A stretch of 64,000 nt of DNA from Candidatus Nitrosacidococcus tergens (GCF_902810445.1 NZ_LR778175.1:1259001-1323000); one strand, 5' to 3'. Numbered from the stretch's first letter, positions 36,448-44,026 are shown. Numbers and translations are program-made. Notes: generated by a model not told the origin, from the letters alone.

Positions 36448-37251
36448 ATGAGTAGTCATACACCAAATATTCTAAAAAAAATCTTATGGCGAAAAGCGGA
36501 AGAGATAACAGAGCGTGCTGAAAAAATCTCTATGAGAGAATTAAGCCGAAAAATAGAACATGTACCTTCAGCTCGAGGATTTAAAGCAGCAATAAAGCAA
36601 AAATTAGATACTAATCAAACAGCAATTATTGCAGAAATTAAAAAAGCATCACCAAGCAAAGGAGTATTACGAAGTAATTTCTCTCCTAATCTTATTGCTC
36701 AAAGCTATGAAAAATGGGGTGCTACTTGTTTATCGGTATTAACCGATCATGATTTTTTTCAAGGAAGTGAAGAATACCTTTGCCTCGCTCGAGAGGCTTG
36801 TCAACTTCCTATCTTAAGGAAAGACTTTATTATAGATCCCTATCAAGTATATGAATCTAGAGTAATAGGTGCCGATTGTATCTTACTAATAGTGGCTGCT
36901 TTAGGAGATGCACTTATGAAAGAGTTAAGTCAGCTTGCTGAACACCTAGGTATGGATGTGCTTGTTGAAGTACATAACCATGAAGAACTTGAACGTGCAC
37001 TAGAGCTAAATCCTAAAATGATAGGTATTAATAATCGTAATCTGGTTAATTTTGAAACTAAGCTAGTAACTACGATTAACCTAAAACCTATGATCCCAGA
37101 TCATTGCTTAGTTGTTTCTGAGAGTGGTATTTATTCTCGTAATGATATTGAGAAATTAAACCAAGTTGGAGTAGATGCTTTTCTTATTGGTGAATTTTTT
37201 ATGGTAGCTGAAAATCCAGGATTAGCACTTATGGAGTTACTTCAAACCTAA
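36448..37251 (+). CDS. trpC: Indole-3-glycerol phosphate synthase
   Basis: This TIM-barrel enzyme closes the indole ring in tryptophan synthesis. The 267-residue protein has IAEIKKASPSKGVLR with the catalytic Lys, LTDHDFFQGSEEYL, LRKDFIIDPYQVYESR, GINNRNLVNFET and SESGI near the end. It is the monofunctional form with no TrpF fusion. It is the last gene of trpGDC and converges on the amo-linked membrane gene. Confidence 0.97.
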   Translation: MSSHTPNILKKILWRKAEEITERAEKISMRELSRKIEHVPSARGFKAAIKQKLDTNQTAIIAEIKKASPSKGVLRSNFSPNLIAQSYEKWGATCLSVLTDHDFFQGSEEYLCLAREACQLPILRKDFIIDPYQVYESRVIGADCILLIVAALGDALMKELSQLAEHLGMDVLVEVHNHEELERALELNPKMIGINNRNLVNFETKLVTTINLKPMIPDHCLVVSESGIYSRNDIEKLNQVGVDAFLIGEFFMVAENPGLALMELLQT

Positions 37252-37262
37252 TTAAGGTTCTT

Positions 37263-37703
37263 CTATTTCAGAGTATTTGATCGGGATAGTTGCCAAACAT
37301 ATATACATACTAAAATTAGTACAGCCGAAACAACTAACCCACCTATATCTGTTGAGCTAAAAACCTTTGCGATGGATCCTTCATGAATTGCAGTAAAGCT
37401 AATTTTTATCAATGTAGCCACCAACGCAGCTAAGAAAAAGTATAATGACTTTTTACGATGTAAATATAGCAGCATAGCAGCAATAAAAATAAAAGCATTT
37501 ACTACAAATGTTAAGCTAATATCTTGCCATAGAATATGATCTACCATACCTTGCTGCTCTATAGCAGAAGATTTTTGCATACCAATAAGCATAAAAAAAT
37601 AATTCATCAAAGATGCACTGGAGACAATAGCAAGAAAAATCGATACAATGATTACCCCTATATTATAATTTCCTGGTCGTCTATGAGAGTCATTTACATC
37701 CAT
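37263..37703 (-). CDS. Unknown four-helix membrane protein at the end of the amo cluster
   Basis: I do not recognise this 146-residue protein. Hydropathy by eye gives four membrane segments at about 14-40, 62-82, 87-106 and 119-140, with a short polar N-terminus and a basic C-terminus. The ATG at 37703 has AGGA upstream at good spacing. It lies 35 bases after the lipoprotein gene in the same direction as amoCABD and ends 11 bases from trpC. Its position makes it a candidate member of the ammonia monooxygenase operon, perhaps in assembly, copper delivery or anchoring. That role is inference only. Confidence 0.75.
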   Translation of the reverse strand: MDVNDSHRRPGNYNIGVIIVSIFLAIVSSASLMNYFFMLIGMQKSSAIEQQGMVDHILWQDISLTFVVNAFIFIAAMLLYLHRKKSLYFFLAALVATLIKISFTAIHEGSIAKVFSSTDIGGLVVSAVLILVCIYVWQLSRSNTLK

Positions 37704-37738
37704 AACTGCGTCCTTTATTAAATCCCTTATAACACTTC

Positions 37739-38260
37739 TTATTCTTTTTTAAGAAATATTAAAGTTTCTGGCTTATCAAAAAAACCATTATAATCTCCGT
37801 CCATATTATAATCTTCCTTCAAGGTAAGTTTATTGCCTTCTAAAGAAGAAAATATCGCATGATCATTACTGCTAGGATGCATTCTTAATTGTGTCCATGT
37901 ACCGCTATTTTTATTATATCTTCTATGGCCATAAATATCTGCTGTCCACTGCATATAACCTTCTGTCATAGAAGATCTACCATTTTCTCGAGATACTTCT
38001 ATCCAGTCGTAAATAACAGAAGAATCATCTTCTGCTACTAACTTTTTATACCATGAATATTGATAGGAATCTTCTGATAAGGTGAGTAAAATTCTATTTT
38101 TTATTATTTGATTGCTACTACCCTTTATTTCAAAAGTAGATTCCCATATACCTGCCAGATCATACTTTATAGTTTTAGAATCCTCGGAGGATGGCTGGCA
38201 GGCTACTAGGAGCGTTAAGAATAACGCATGTATCGGCGGCAGTAGAAGAAAATTCTTCAC
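37739..38260 (-). CDS. Unknown lipoprotein downstream of amoD
   Basis: The protein has 173 residues and starts at GTG 38260, 23 bases after amoD. The signal sequence ends in a lipobox LLVAC with Cys21, so the mature protein should be lipid-anchored and face the periplasm. The rest is soluble and mostly beta-prone (GIWESTFEIKG, NRILLTLSEDSYQYSW). Near the C-terminus DYNMDGDYNG resembles a dockerin or EF-hand type calcium loop. I do not recognise a family. No clear Shine-Dalgarno site is seen, so translation may be coupled to amoD. Confidence 0.75.
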   Translation of the reverse strand: MKNFLLLPPIHALFLTLLVACQPSSEDSKTIKYDLAGIWESTFEIKGSSNQIIKNRILLTLSEDSYQYSWYKKLVAEDDSSVIYDWIEVSRENGRSSMTEGYMQWTADIYGHRRYNKNSGTWTQLRMHPSSNDHAIFSSLEGNKLTLKEDYNMDGDYNGFFDKPETLIFLKKE

Positions 38261-38283
38261 AAGAAAATAACTATACTAGTTTT

Positions 38284-38817
38284 TTATGTAACAGGCATCA
38301 TTTTTCTCTTCCGCTCTTCATACCAAAAGATAGAGCCGATAAAAATAGCACAAAATATCCCAGAGATAATCCAAGCCTTGGTATGTAACCCTTTTCCCAC
38401 ATGGAGCTCCATTTCATGATCATGCTGATGATCACCATCATGCAACGTTACTCTAACCTTATAAATTCCTGTTTCTAAAGTGGGAAAAAGATTTATTACC
38501 CCACGGGGATATTTCTCTGCAGATCTTTCTGCAACAACTTTACCTTCCGGATCAAGTAATTGAACAGCAATTTTATGTTGCCGTAATTCTTCTCCTTCTA
38601 AATCAAAAACCAATACTGCATTACCTGTCATAGGTAATTCATGGCACATTGGCTCATTACCAACAGTTTCCGGCTCGTAAGCTGAGAAATGTACCTTAAA
38701 ATCATCAATAAGCATAGCGCATCTATCTGTATCCATACCACCGCCACCATGAGCAAATGCAGGTGTATGACCTAATAAGATTAATGCTGCAAAATAGCTA
38801 AAAAGTATCTTCTTCAC
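38284..38817 (-). CDS. amoD: AmoD-like periplasmic protein with C-terminal membrane anchor
   Basis: The 177-residue protein has a signal peptide (cleavage predicted after TPAFA at 18-22) and a periplasmic domain of about 120 residues. One C-terminal membrane helix (about 148-166) is followed by a basic cytoplasmic tail. The mature N-terminus would be HGGGGMDTDRC, and MCH follows at about 57-59. A His-rich stretch (DGDHQHDHE) lies near 127-135. Gammaproteobacterial ammonia oxidisers carry amoD after amoB, and the related PmoD binds copper. Start is GTG with AGGAGG seven bases upstream. Name by position and architecture. Confidence 0.82.
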   Translation of the reverse strand: MKKILFSYFAALILLGHTPAFAHGGGGMDTDRCAMLIDDFKVHFSAYEPETVGNEPMCHELPMTGNAVLVFDLEGEELRQHKIAVQLLDPEGKVVAERSAEKYPRGVINLFPTLETGIYKVRVTLHDGDHQHDHEMELHVGKGLHTKAWIISGIFCAIFIGSIFWYEERKRKMMPVT

Positions 38818-38878
38818 CGAATAACCTCCTTTTTAGTCTTTATTTATTAGCGCAATATGTCCACTGTTAAATAAATAA

Positions 38879-38920
38879 GCGAGCCAGTCTTCTAACATTA
38901 TCATTTAGAAGCTGGCTCGC
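38879..38920 (-). terminator. Strong hairpin between amoB and amoD
   Basis: Arms GCGAGCCAG and CTGGCTCGC pair perfectly over 9 bases and are extended by an inner TTCTA/TAGAA pair. On the minus strand the stem is followed by TTATTTATTT. It lies about 70 bases past the amoB stop. It may terminate most amoCAB transcripts, allowing reduced read-through to amoD, or protect the 3' end of the message. Confidence 0.8.
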
Positions 38921-38990
38921 CTTAAGAAAACCTTCTGTAAATACAATTAATAATTATTTAATTTATCTACAAAATGTCTTCTATTACTAA

Positions 38991-40247
38991 TTAAGCGAAG
39001 CTTGGGATCAATGGTGAACCAACTTCGACTGGGATTTTTCTTCCCTCTGGATCTACAAAAAATAACAGACCACCAAACCGGCTGTCTGGGTCATAAATAA
39101 CATCAGAAAGTCGTTGTACTTCCCAAGCAGCATCGGTGCCTACAACTTCAACAATTACTGTTTCACCAGGGGCAATATCTTGTTGGCTAACTTCTAAACC
39201 TTCTGGAGCAAGCAATTCTTCTGGATAACCAGTATCATCTACAATTACATTAGGGTTTAAGAAGCGTACTCCCCCTGTGTCAAACTCACCAATTGACATT
39301 ACTTTATCTGTATGATTGGTAACTTCTACTTTAAACTTAATCGTTCTTCCAGGTACACGATAGCCTGCAGTCGTAATTTTTGCAGTGATTGGATCCTTAC
39401 CATAACGAGGAGGTAATGGCTTAATATCCTGGAGTAATCCAGATTGCAACGGAATAGTGATTGGAAACTCAGACTCTGTAGACTGGAATCCATACATGAT
39501 TACAACAAGCGTACCTACTAAGAGCGCGGTTGCAGCTTTGGTATCTGTAGCGGTAAAAAGCTCATTGTCAGGTACTCCATCTTCCATCTTCATATGGCGT
39601 ACTAAAAAGAGCGGACGACGTGCCCAATAGAAAATCCAACCAATACCAATAAGATACCAGAACCCATGCCAGCCAATAACTTTACTCATCCCAGTATCTT
39701 CTAGATCTAGAGTTCTTCCAGTAAGAGTTGTAATTTCATCTTTGAAATTAGCTTCGTTACCAGTTATTGTAACCCATTTTCCAGGACCAATAAGAGGACC
39801 ACCACCTTGGATATTCATCATGGCATGAACATGCCAGTTACCAACGCGGCGAGCTTTTAGCTCTACTAGAAAACTATAATCTCCGCCTAATTCAAGACCT
39901 ACAGAACGAGGAACAAAGATATCGTTAATATAAGATCCAGTCCGAATAAAAACAGGTCCAGGCTGACCAATATTTAAAAAAGACACTCTAGGTAAATCGA
40001 CCGCTTCTGGCCACTCGCTAAAAGTGTGAAACTTTCCAGAAAGCGTATAGTTTTGACCTATTTCAACTGTATCTTTAGACCATTTTAAATCATACCAGTG
40101 GATTGTCCGCATCCGGAGGAATGCAGCTTGGGATCTTTCACCATGAGCCGCTGCAATTGGTACATAAAAAGATCCTGCTAACATCGCTGCAGCAGTACCC
40201 ATTAGTAGCCATTTTTTCGTTTGATTTATTACATCTGTACCTTTCAT
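38991..40247 (-). CDS. amoB: Ammonia monooxygenase subunit B
   Basis: The protein has 418 residues and is largely periplasmic, with a signal peptide ending in IAAA at about 34 and two membrane segments in the second half (about 193-208 and 237-253). The copper-site histidines known from PmoB are all present: His35 at the predicted mature N-terminus (HGERSQ), and His139 and His141 in NWHVHAMM. Methanotroph numbering is His33, His137, His139. AmoB with AmoA and AmoC oxidises ammonia to hydroxylamine in the membrane. The gene has a good AGGAG site and follows amoA by 53 bases. Confidence 0.98.
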   Translation of the reverse strand: MKGTDVINQTKKWLLMGTAAAMLAGSFYVPIAAAHGERSQAAFLRMRTIHWYDLKWSKDTVEIGQNYTLSGKFHTFSEWPEAVDLPRVSFLNIGQPGPVFIRTGSYINDIFVPRSVGLELGGDYSFLVELKARRVGNWHVHAMMNIQGGGPLIGPGKWVTITGNEANFKDEITTLTGRTLDLEDTGMSKVIGWHGFWYLIGIGWIFYWARRPLFLVRHMKMEDGVPDNELFTATDTKAATALLVGTLVVIMYGFQSTESEFPITIPLQSGLLQDIKPLPPRYGKDPITAKITTAGYRVPGRTIKFKVEVTNHTDKVMSIGEFDTGGVRFLNPNVIVDDTGYPEELLAPEGLEVSQQDIAPGETVIVEVVGTDAAWEVQRLSDVIYDPDSRFGGLLFFVDPEGRKIPVEVGSPLIPSFA

Positions 40248-40300
40248 ATTCGCTACTCTCCTAGTTAGCTTTTGATTATGTTGTCCTTTTAAGCTTTGAC

Positions 40301-41062
40301 TTAGATACTATCAGTATAATAGCTTCTGCTGAACCAACGACCCGCCATATACCAGCCAAAATACATACAGATAGACACAAATCCGGAGAAGAAAGCAGAT
40401 ACAGGGACTACGTCTTCACCAAAAGATCTTAGCGTACCTTTTTCAACCATACGGATATACTCAGGATTACCAGTACGAACATAATGGAAGCCCATAACGT
40501 CTGCTACAGACATGACCAGTCCGTTTACATCAACAGGCTCATGGAACTGCCCAATAATAGGCCAATTAGCTGGGTACATTAGTAGTCCATAACTCATTCC
40601 ACCAACTACTGCTGCTAGGGCAAAACTTTTAGTAAGTGCTAATGCAGCATCTAAAATTAGAGCCATTGGCAGTAATACGGTAGGTTGCACAAAGTGAACT
40701 GGGAAATAAGTGAATAAATGGAAATTAAAATAGCGATTAATCCATTCAGCTGCTATTAACCCTAAGGTTACAAAAGTAGCACCGAAAGGAAGACGGAATT
40801 TCTCCCACATAAAAGCCTGCATAGCGGCAGGATAGCAAACTGCTACAATTGGAGCGATAGTTACCCAGAAGCGGCGATCTTTCCAGTCAAGCCAGAAATC
40901 CCAGTCTCCGGCTAAAAGCATATAATGTACGTGAAATGAAGCCAGAAAGATAAAAAAGAAAGCACCTAACCACAAAAAATCCATGGTTCTGGAGACTTTA
41001 GCAGCTTCCTCTGGCGAGTATACTGCAGATCCTACTCCAGTTCCTACTCTTCCTGTTGCCAT
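40301..41062 (-). CDS. amoA: Ammonia monooxygenase subunit A
   Basis: This is an integral-membrane subunit of 253 residues with about six or seven hydrophobic segments. The AmoA pattern GDWDFWLDWKDRRFWVT near 52-68, the conserved AEWINRYFNFHLFTYFPVHF region, and GFHYVRTGNPEYIRMVEKG are intact. The sequence pattern fits the gammaproteobacterial (Nitrosococcus-type) branch rather than the beta branch, judged by eye. It starts with AGGAG upstream and follows amoC after a 127-base spacer that contains a hairpin. Confidence 0.98.
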   Translation of the reverse strand: MATGRVGTGVGSAVYSPEEAAKVSRTMDFLWLGAFFFIFLASFHVHYMLLAGDWDFWLDWKDRRFWVTIAPIVAVCYPAAMQAFMWEKFRLPFGATFVTLGLIAAEWINRYFNFHLFTYFPVHFVQPTVLLPMALILDAALALTKSFALAAVVGGMSYGLLMYPANWPIIGQFHEPVDVNGLVMSVADVMGFHYVRTGNPEYIRMVEKGTLRSFGEDVVPVSAFFSGFVSICMYFGWYMAGRWFSRSYYTDSI

Positions 41063-41103
41063 TTTTAAACTCTCCTATAAATTAAATTTCATTTTTAACG
41101 AAA

Positions 41104-41147
41104 AGCGGTCGCGATCTTAAAATCAATTTAGCAAGACTGCGACCGCT
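41104..41147 (-). terminator. Terminator-like hairpin in the amoC-amoA spacer
   Basis: Perfect 9-base arms AGCGGTCGC and GCGACCGCT enclose a 26-base loop that has a further weak TCTT/AAGA pair. On the minus strand the stem runs into TTTTCGTT. The amoA start is about 40 bases beyond. It probably attenuates transcription or acts as a processing or stability element, giving excess amoC message. Confidence 0.78.
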
Positions 41148-41189
41148 ATAAATTAAGTCCTTAACTTAATGACTTATTATTTTCGTATC

Positions 41190-41978
41190 TTAGCGAGCAT
41201 ACTCTTCACTTTGTGAAAGTTCTCTACCAATAAGCTCACGAACACGTGGTAGTACTTGCGTAACTACACCAAACATGGCAAGAATAAACCAAGCAAAGAA
41301 TACAAATCCCCAGTGTAATGGCGCTACAAAGAGTTCTTCCATAAACCAGAAGGTATGACCCCACTCATTTAGTCCTACATTTGGAAAAATCATGAAAGGA
41401 CCAAGAATAAGCATTAAATAAGATACGGACCAACCTTTGGAAAGGTTGAAATAAGGAATACGAGTTACTGCATAAGCATAAGATCCTAAACCAAACATAA
41501 CATAGATAGGATAGCTCATGTAGAATTCAAGGATATGACTTGGAGTGAAATCAGTATCACGAATAACGGTTTGATGCCAAGCACCATCTTGCTCAGTGAA
41601 GAAGCTAGCACCCCAAAACAAACCAACACCATAAATTGCCCACCAACAAAATAGGGAGCAGTAACGACGTAATTCTTCACGAGGATGAACGCTATCTGGA
41701 TCACGCTCACGAGTCTTCCACATATAGGTGATTAACGCACCAGTACCGATCGCTTCAATGGTAAGCTCAGCATAGAGCAAGTTCATCCAATATTTATCAA
41801 ATGCTGGATCAAATGAATCTAGTCCAAATTCCCAACCAGCCCATCCTTCATAAAGACGCACACAAATGTAAAAAGCAAAGATAGCAGCGATAGCAAGCCA
41901 CATATTCCCCATAGGAAATAAAGCAGCTTCTTGATCTACTACTGCACCTCGTGCTACAGCTCTACTAGTTGCAGCCAT
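41190..41978 (-). CDS. amoC: Ammonia monooxygenase subunit C
   Basis: The protein has 262 residues and about six membrane segments. Metal-ligand spacing known from PmoC is exactly kept. Asp131, His135 and His148 (DGAWH...FTPSH) correspond to Asp156/His160/His173. Asn204, His208 and His222 (NEWGH...PLHWG) correspond to Asn227/His231/His245. This supports a working copper site in the membrane. The start ATG has a strong AGGAGG (41989-41994). It is the first gene of amoCAB, with about 145 bases of predicted leader. Confidence 0.98.
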   Translation of the reverse strand: MAATSRAVARGAVVDQEAALFPMGNMWLAIAAIFAFYICVRLYEGWAGWEFGLDSFDPAFDKYWMNLLYAELTIEAIGTGALITYMWKTRERDPDSVHPREELRRYCSLFCWWAIYGVGLFWGASFFTEQDGAWHQTVIRDTDFTPSHILEFYMSYPIYVMFGLGSYAYAVTRIPYFNLSKGWSVSYLMLILGPFMIFPNVGLNEWGHTFWFMEELFVAPLHWGFVFFAWFILAMFGVVTQVLPRVRELIGRELSQSEEYAR

Positions 41979-42129
41979 GATGATATAACCTCCTATTCGA
42001 CTGAACTGTATTTTAGTAAGTTGATTAGCAGTTATAAAATTACCTACTAACCCCTTACCCCTCTTATCTTCCTTAATCTAGGTATATCAGACTCCTAGCA
42101 GGAAGTATACAAAACTCTCTGTATAGAGC

Positions 42130-42157
42130 AGTGTAGCACCACAGCAATAGGAGTCAA
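42130..42157 (-). promoter_or_regulatory. Sigma-70-type promoter candidate for amoCAB
   Basis: On the minus strand TTGACT (42157-42152), a 16-base spacer and TACACT (42135-42130) with a TGC extended -10 make a strong sigma-70-like match. Transcription would start near 42123, leaving a leader of about 145 bases before amoC. An inverted repeat GACTCCTA/TAGGAGTC has one arm over the -35 (42148-42155) and one in the leader (42090-42097). Not tested; other -10-like sites exist in this AT-rich region. Confidence 0.6.
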
Positions 42158-42257
42158 GATATCTAAAGTATAAACTTTATATCCTATTGAAAATATACTA
42201 TTATTTAGTAAAAACTTGTATTTTTATACTCTTTATAAGAGAAAAATCTCACTAAAT

Positions 42258-43097
42258 ATGACTAAAATTATTTTACAGGGAACAAAGCTTACTTTGGATT
42301 CTGCACAACAAATAGCGGAAAAATACGGTATGGCACTCAATGTTAAAAGTAGCTATTACCAATTACATAAAAATACACAAGTACTGAATTTTAACAGTGA
42401 TAGCTTAAATGATCTGAGGGCTACCTATCCTTTTGATATTAACTTACTTCCAGATAGCTATTATCCTAGTCAAGTCAAGCTTTTTATTTCTGATATGGAT
42501 TCTACGCTCATCAATGTAGAGTGCATTGATGAGATTGCTGATTATATTGAAAAAAAAACTGAAGTAAGTAAAATTACAGAATCAGCAATGAGAGGAGAGC
42601 TGGATTTTAAGAACTCTTTAATTCAACGTGTTAGATTATTAGCCGGAATTTCTGAGAATACCCTTAAAGAAATATATGAAACCAAAATTAATCTCAATTC
42701 TGGTGGTAAAGAGCTACTATCTGTTCTAAAACAAAAAAATATCAAGATGGCTCTAGTTTCCGGAGGATTTACTTATTTTACTGATCTGCTAAAACAAAAA
42801 TATGGCTTGGATTTTACTCTAGCAAATACCTTAGAAATCCAAAATGGTAAATTAACTGGAGAAGTAATTCCTCCTATTGTAGATGCGAGTGCTAAAGCTC
42901 AATTTCTACTTTCTTTATGTAAAGAACTTCAAATAAAAACTAATCAAGTCATCGCAATCGGAGATGGAGCAAATGATTTAGAAATGCTAAGAACAGCAGG
43001 TCTAGGAATTGCTTATCATGCTAAGGAGAAAGTGCAAAAAGGTGCACAGATTGTGCTAAACCATAGCAATTTAAATGGAGTAATACCTTTTTTATAA
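42258..43097 (+). CDS. serB: Phosphoserine phosphatase
   Basis: This enzyme dephosphorylates phosphoserine in the last step of serine synthesis. From the ATG at 42258 the protein has 279 residues. The HAD nucleophile motif is Asp79-x-Asp81 in FISDMDSTL, with LVSGGFTYF and AIGDGANDLEML later. A short regulatory N-terminal domain (about 1-70) precedes it. The frame extends to a TTG at 42216, but those residues are not typical. It diverges from amoC, so its promoter shares the 279-base region with amoC. Confidence 0.94.
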   Translation: MTKIILQGTKLTLDSAQQIAEKYGMALNVKSSYYQLHKNTQVLNFNSDSLNDLRATYPFDINLLPDSYYPSQVKLFISDMDSTLINVECIDEIADYIEKKTEVSKITESAMRGELDFKNSLIQRVRLLAGISENTLKEIYETKINLNSGGKELLSVLKQKNIKMALVSGGFTYFTDLLKQKYGLDFTLANTLEIQNGKLTGEVIPPIVDASAKAQFLLSLCKELQIKTNQVIAIGDGANDLEMLRTAGLGIAYHAKEKVQKGAQIVLNHSNLNGVIPFL

Positions 43098-43134
43098 GTT
43101 ATTAGAACTCAAATTCAGAAAGTAAAAATAATTA

Positions 43135-43186
43135 AGGAAGTACACTACTAGCAAATTATAAGGCTTTGCTTATTTATGTACTTCCT
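43135..43186. terminator. Nested inverted repeat between serB and the 37-residue gene
   Basis: Perfect 10-base arms AGGAAGTACA (43135-43144) and TGTACTTCCT (43177-43186) enclose a second stem AGCAAA/TTTGCT. On the minus strand it is followed by TTAATTATTTTTACT. It sits between two convergent genes and could end both transcripts. A structured RNA is an alternative. Confidence 0.6.
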
Positions 43187-43216
43187 AAATCATATAAAGT
43201 AGCCTAATTAATGAAA

Positions 43217-43330
43217 TTAATCTTTCATTAACCATTGAACAAAATAGTAAGCACCTACAACAACGGCTACTGTAACAACTAAACCAATAGGAGTAAACAT
43301 CATATTGGTTACTTTCAAGATTGCACCCAT
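43217..43330 (-). CDS. Small single-helix membrane peptide of 37 residues, unknown
   Basis: The frame reads MGAILKVTNMMFTPIGLVVT and continues as VAVVVGAYYFVQWLMKD. A short amphipathic N-terminus leads to one membrane helix at about residues 13-33 with a charged end (KD). The ATG is preceded by AAGGAGA at good spacing, the strongest evidence that it is translated. It stands alone, with inverted repeats on both sides. Small subunits of respiratory complexes have this form, but I do not recognise the sequence. The partner is unknown; amoCAB lies about 1 kb away. Confidence 0.72.
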   Translation of the reverse strand: MGAILKVTNMMFTPIGLVVTVAVVVGAYYFVQWLMKD

Positions 43331-43371
43331 TATTCGTCTCCTTTTATATAAATTCTATATAGCACTTTTTT

Positions 43372-43397
43372 AGTTATCGATAAAATATCAGATAACT
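43372..43397 (-). promoter_or_regulatory. Palindrome upstream of the 37-residue gene
   Basis: Perfect 7-base arms AGTTATC (43372-43378) and GATAACT (43391-43397) are separated by 12 bases and lie 42-67 bases upstream of the small gene start. The placement suits an operator. No regulator can be named. Confidence 0.4.
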
Positions 43398-43468
43398 CTT
43401 AACTCTCAAAAGTTATAAGGGTATAGCAAATTATTTTTTTAAACAAGCTATCTTTAAGAATTTATCTA

Positions 43469-43491
43469 TCTCCCTGAATACAGAAGGGAGA
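43469..43491 (-). terminator. Terminator candidate after rimI
   Basis: Arms TCTCCCT and AGGGAGA (7 bases, perfect) flank a 9-base loop, 40 bases past the rimI stop. The minus-strand sequence after the stem is only moderately T-rich (TAGATAAATTCTT), so strength is uncertain. Confidence 0.5.
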
Positions 43492-43530
43492 AGTAGAATA
43501 TATAATAATATGATTTTATTTAAATTTTCT

Positions 43531-44001
43531 TTATAAAGATAATCCAAGTAAAAATGCATCTTCTCGCCCTTTTCTACCAGGATAATACCCTTTTCTAATT
43601 CCTACCTCATTAAAACCAAATTTATAATATAAAGATAAAGCTCGATGATTAGAAGGACGTACTTCAAGAAAAACTATCTGAGCACCTAGCGTTTTAGATA
43701 TCTTTAAAAGGTGTGCAAGTATATAGTGCCCGCATCCTTGGTGTTGATAATCTGGATGTACACAGATATTGAGTATATGAGCTTCTCCTACTTGTACAGA
43801 AGCAATACCATAGCCATATATTTTTTTATCCCGCTCATATACCCATGATTCATATCCAGCATATAAACAATCTACAAAAGTACGGTATGTCCATGGAAAA
43901 GCACAGGCAGTTTTTTCAATAGTAATTACGACATCTAAATCCTCATCTTGCATCGGTCTTGGAGAAAAACCACGTAATTTTTTCAAGAAATCCCTAAACA
44001 A
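43531..44001 (-). CDS. rimI: Ribosomal protein S18-alanine N-acetyltransferase (RimI-like)
   Basis: This is a GNAT acetyltransferase of 156 residues. The acetyl-CoA region HPDYQHQGCGHYILAHLL and the RimI-type ending VRPSNHRALSLYYKFGFNEVGIRKGYYPG...EDAFLLGL are clear. It modifies the N-terminus of ribosomal protein S18 in E. coli; related enzymes can have other protein targets. It follows the uracil-DNA glycosylase gene by 25 bases. tsaB, often a neighbour, is not here. Confidence 0.9.
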   Translation of the reverse strand: MFRDFLKKLRGFSPRPMQDEDLDVVITIEKTACAFPWTYRTFVDCLYAGYESWVYERDKKIYGYGIASVQVGEAHILNICVHPDYQHQGCGHYILAHLLKISKTLGAQIVFLEVRPSNHRALSLYYKFGFNEVGIRKGYYPGRKGREDAFLLGLSL

Positions 44002-44026
44002 TGTAGTTACTCAAAATTAATACTAA

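Noticed and set aside
37246..37260. AACCT/AGGTT inverted repeat at the trpC end
   Set aside because: A 5-base stem is too weak to call as a terminator in AT-rich DNA.
38191..38388. 65-residue plus-strand frame across the amoD-lipoprotein junction
   Set aside because: It is antisense to two well-supported genes and has no ribosome-binding site or protein-like pattern.
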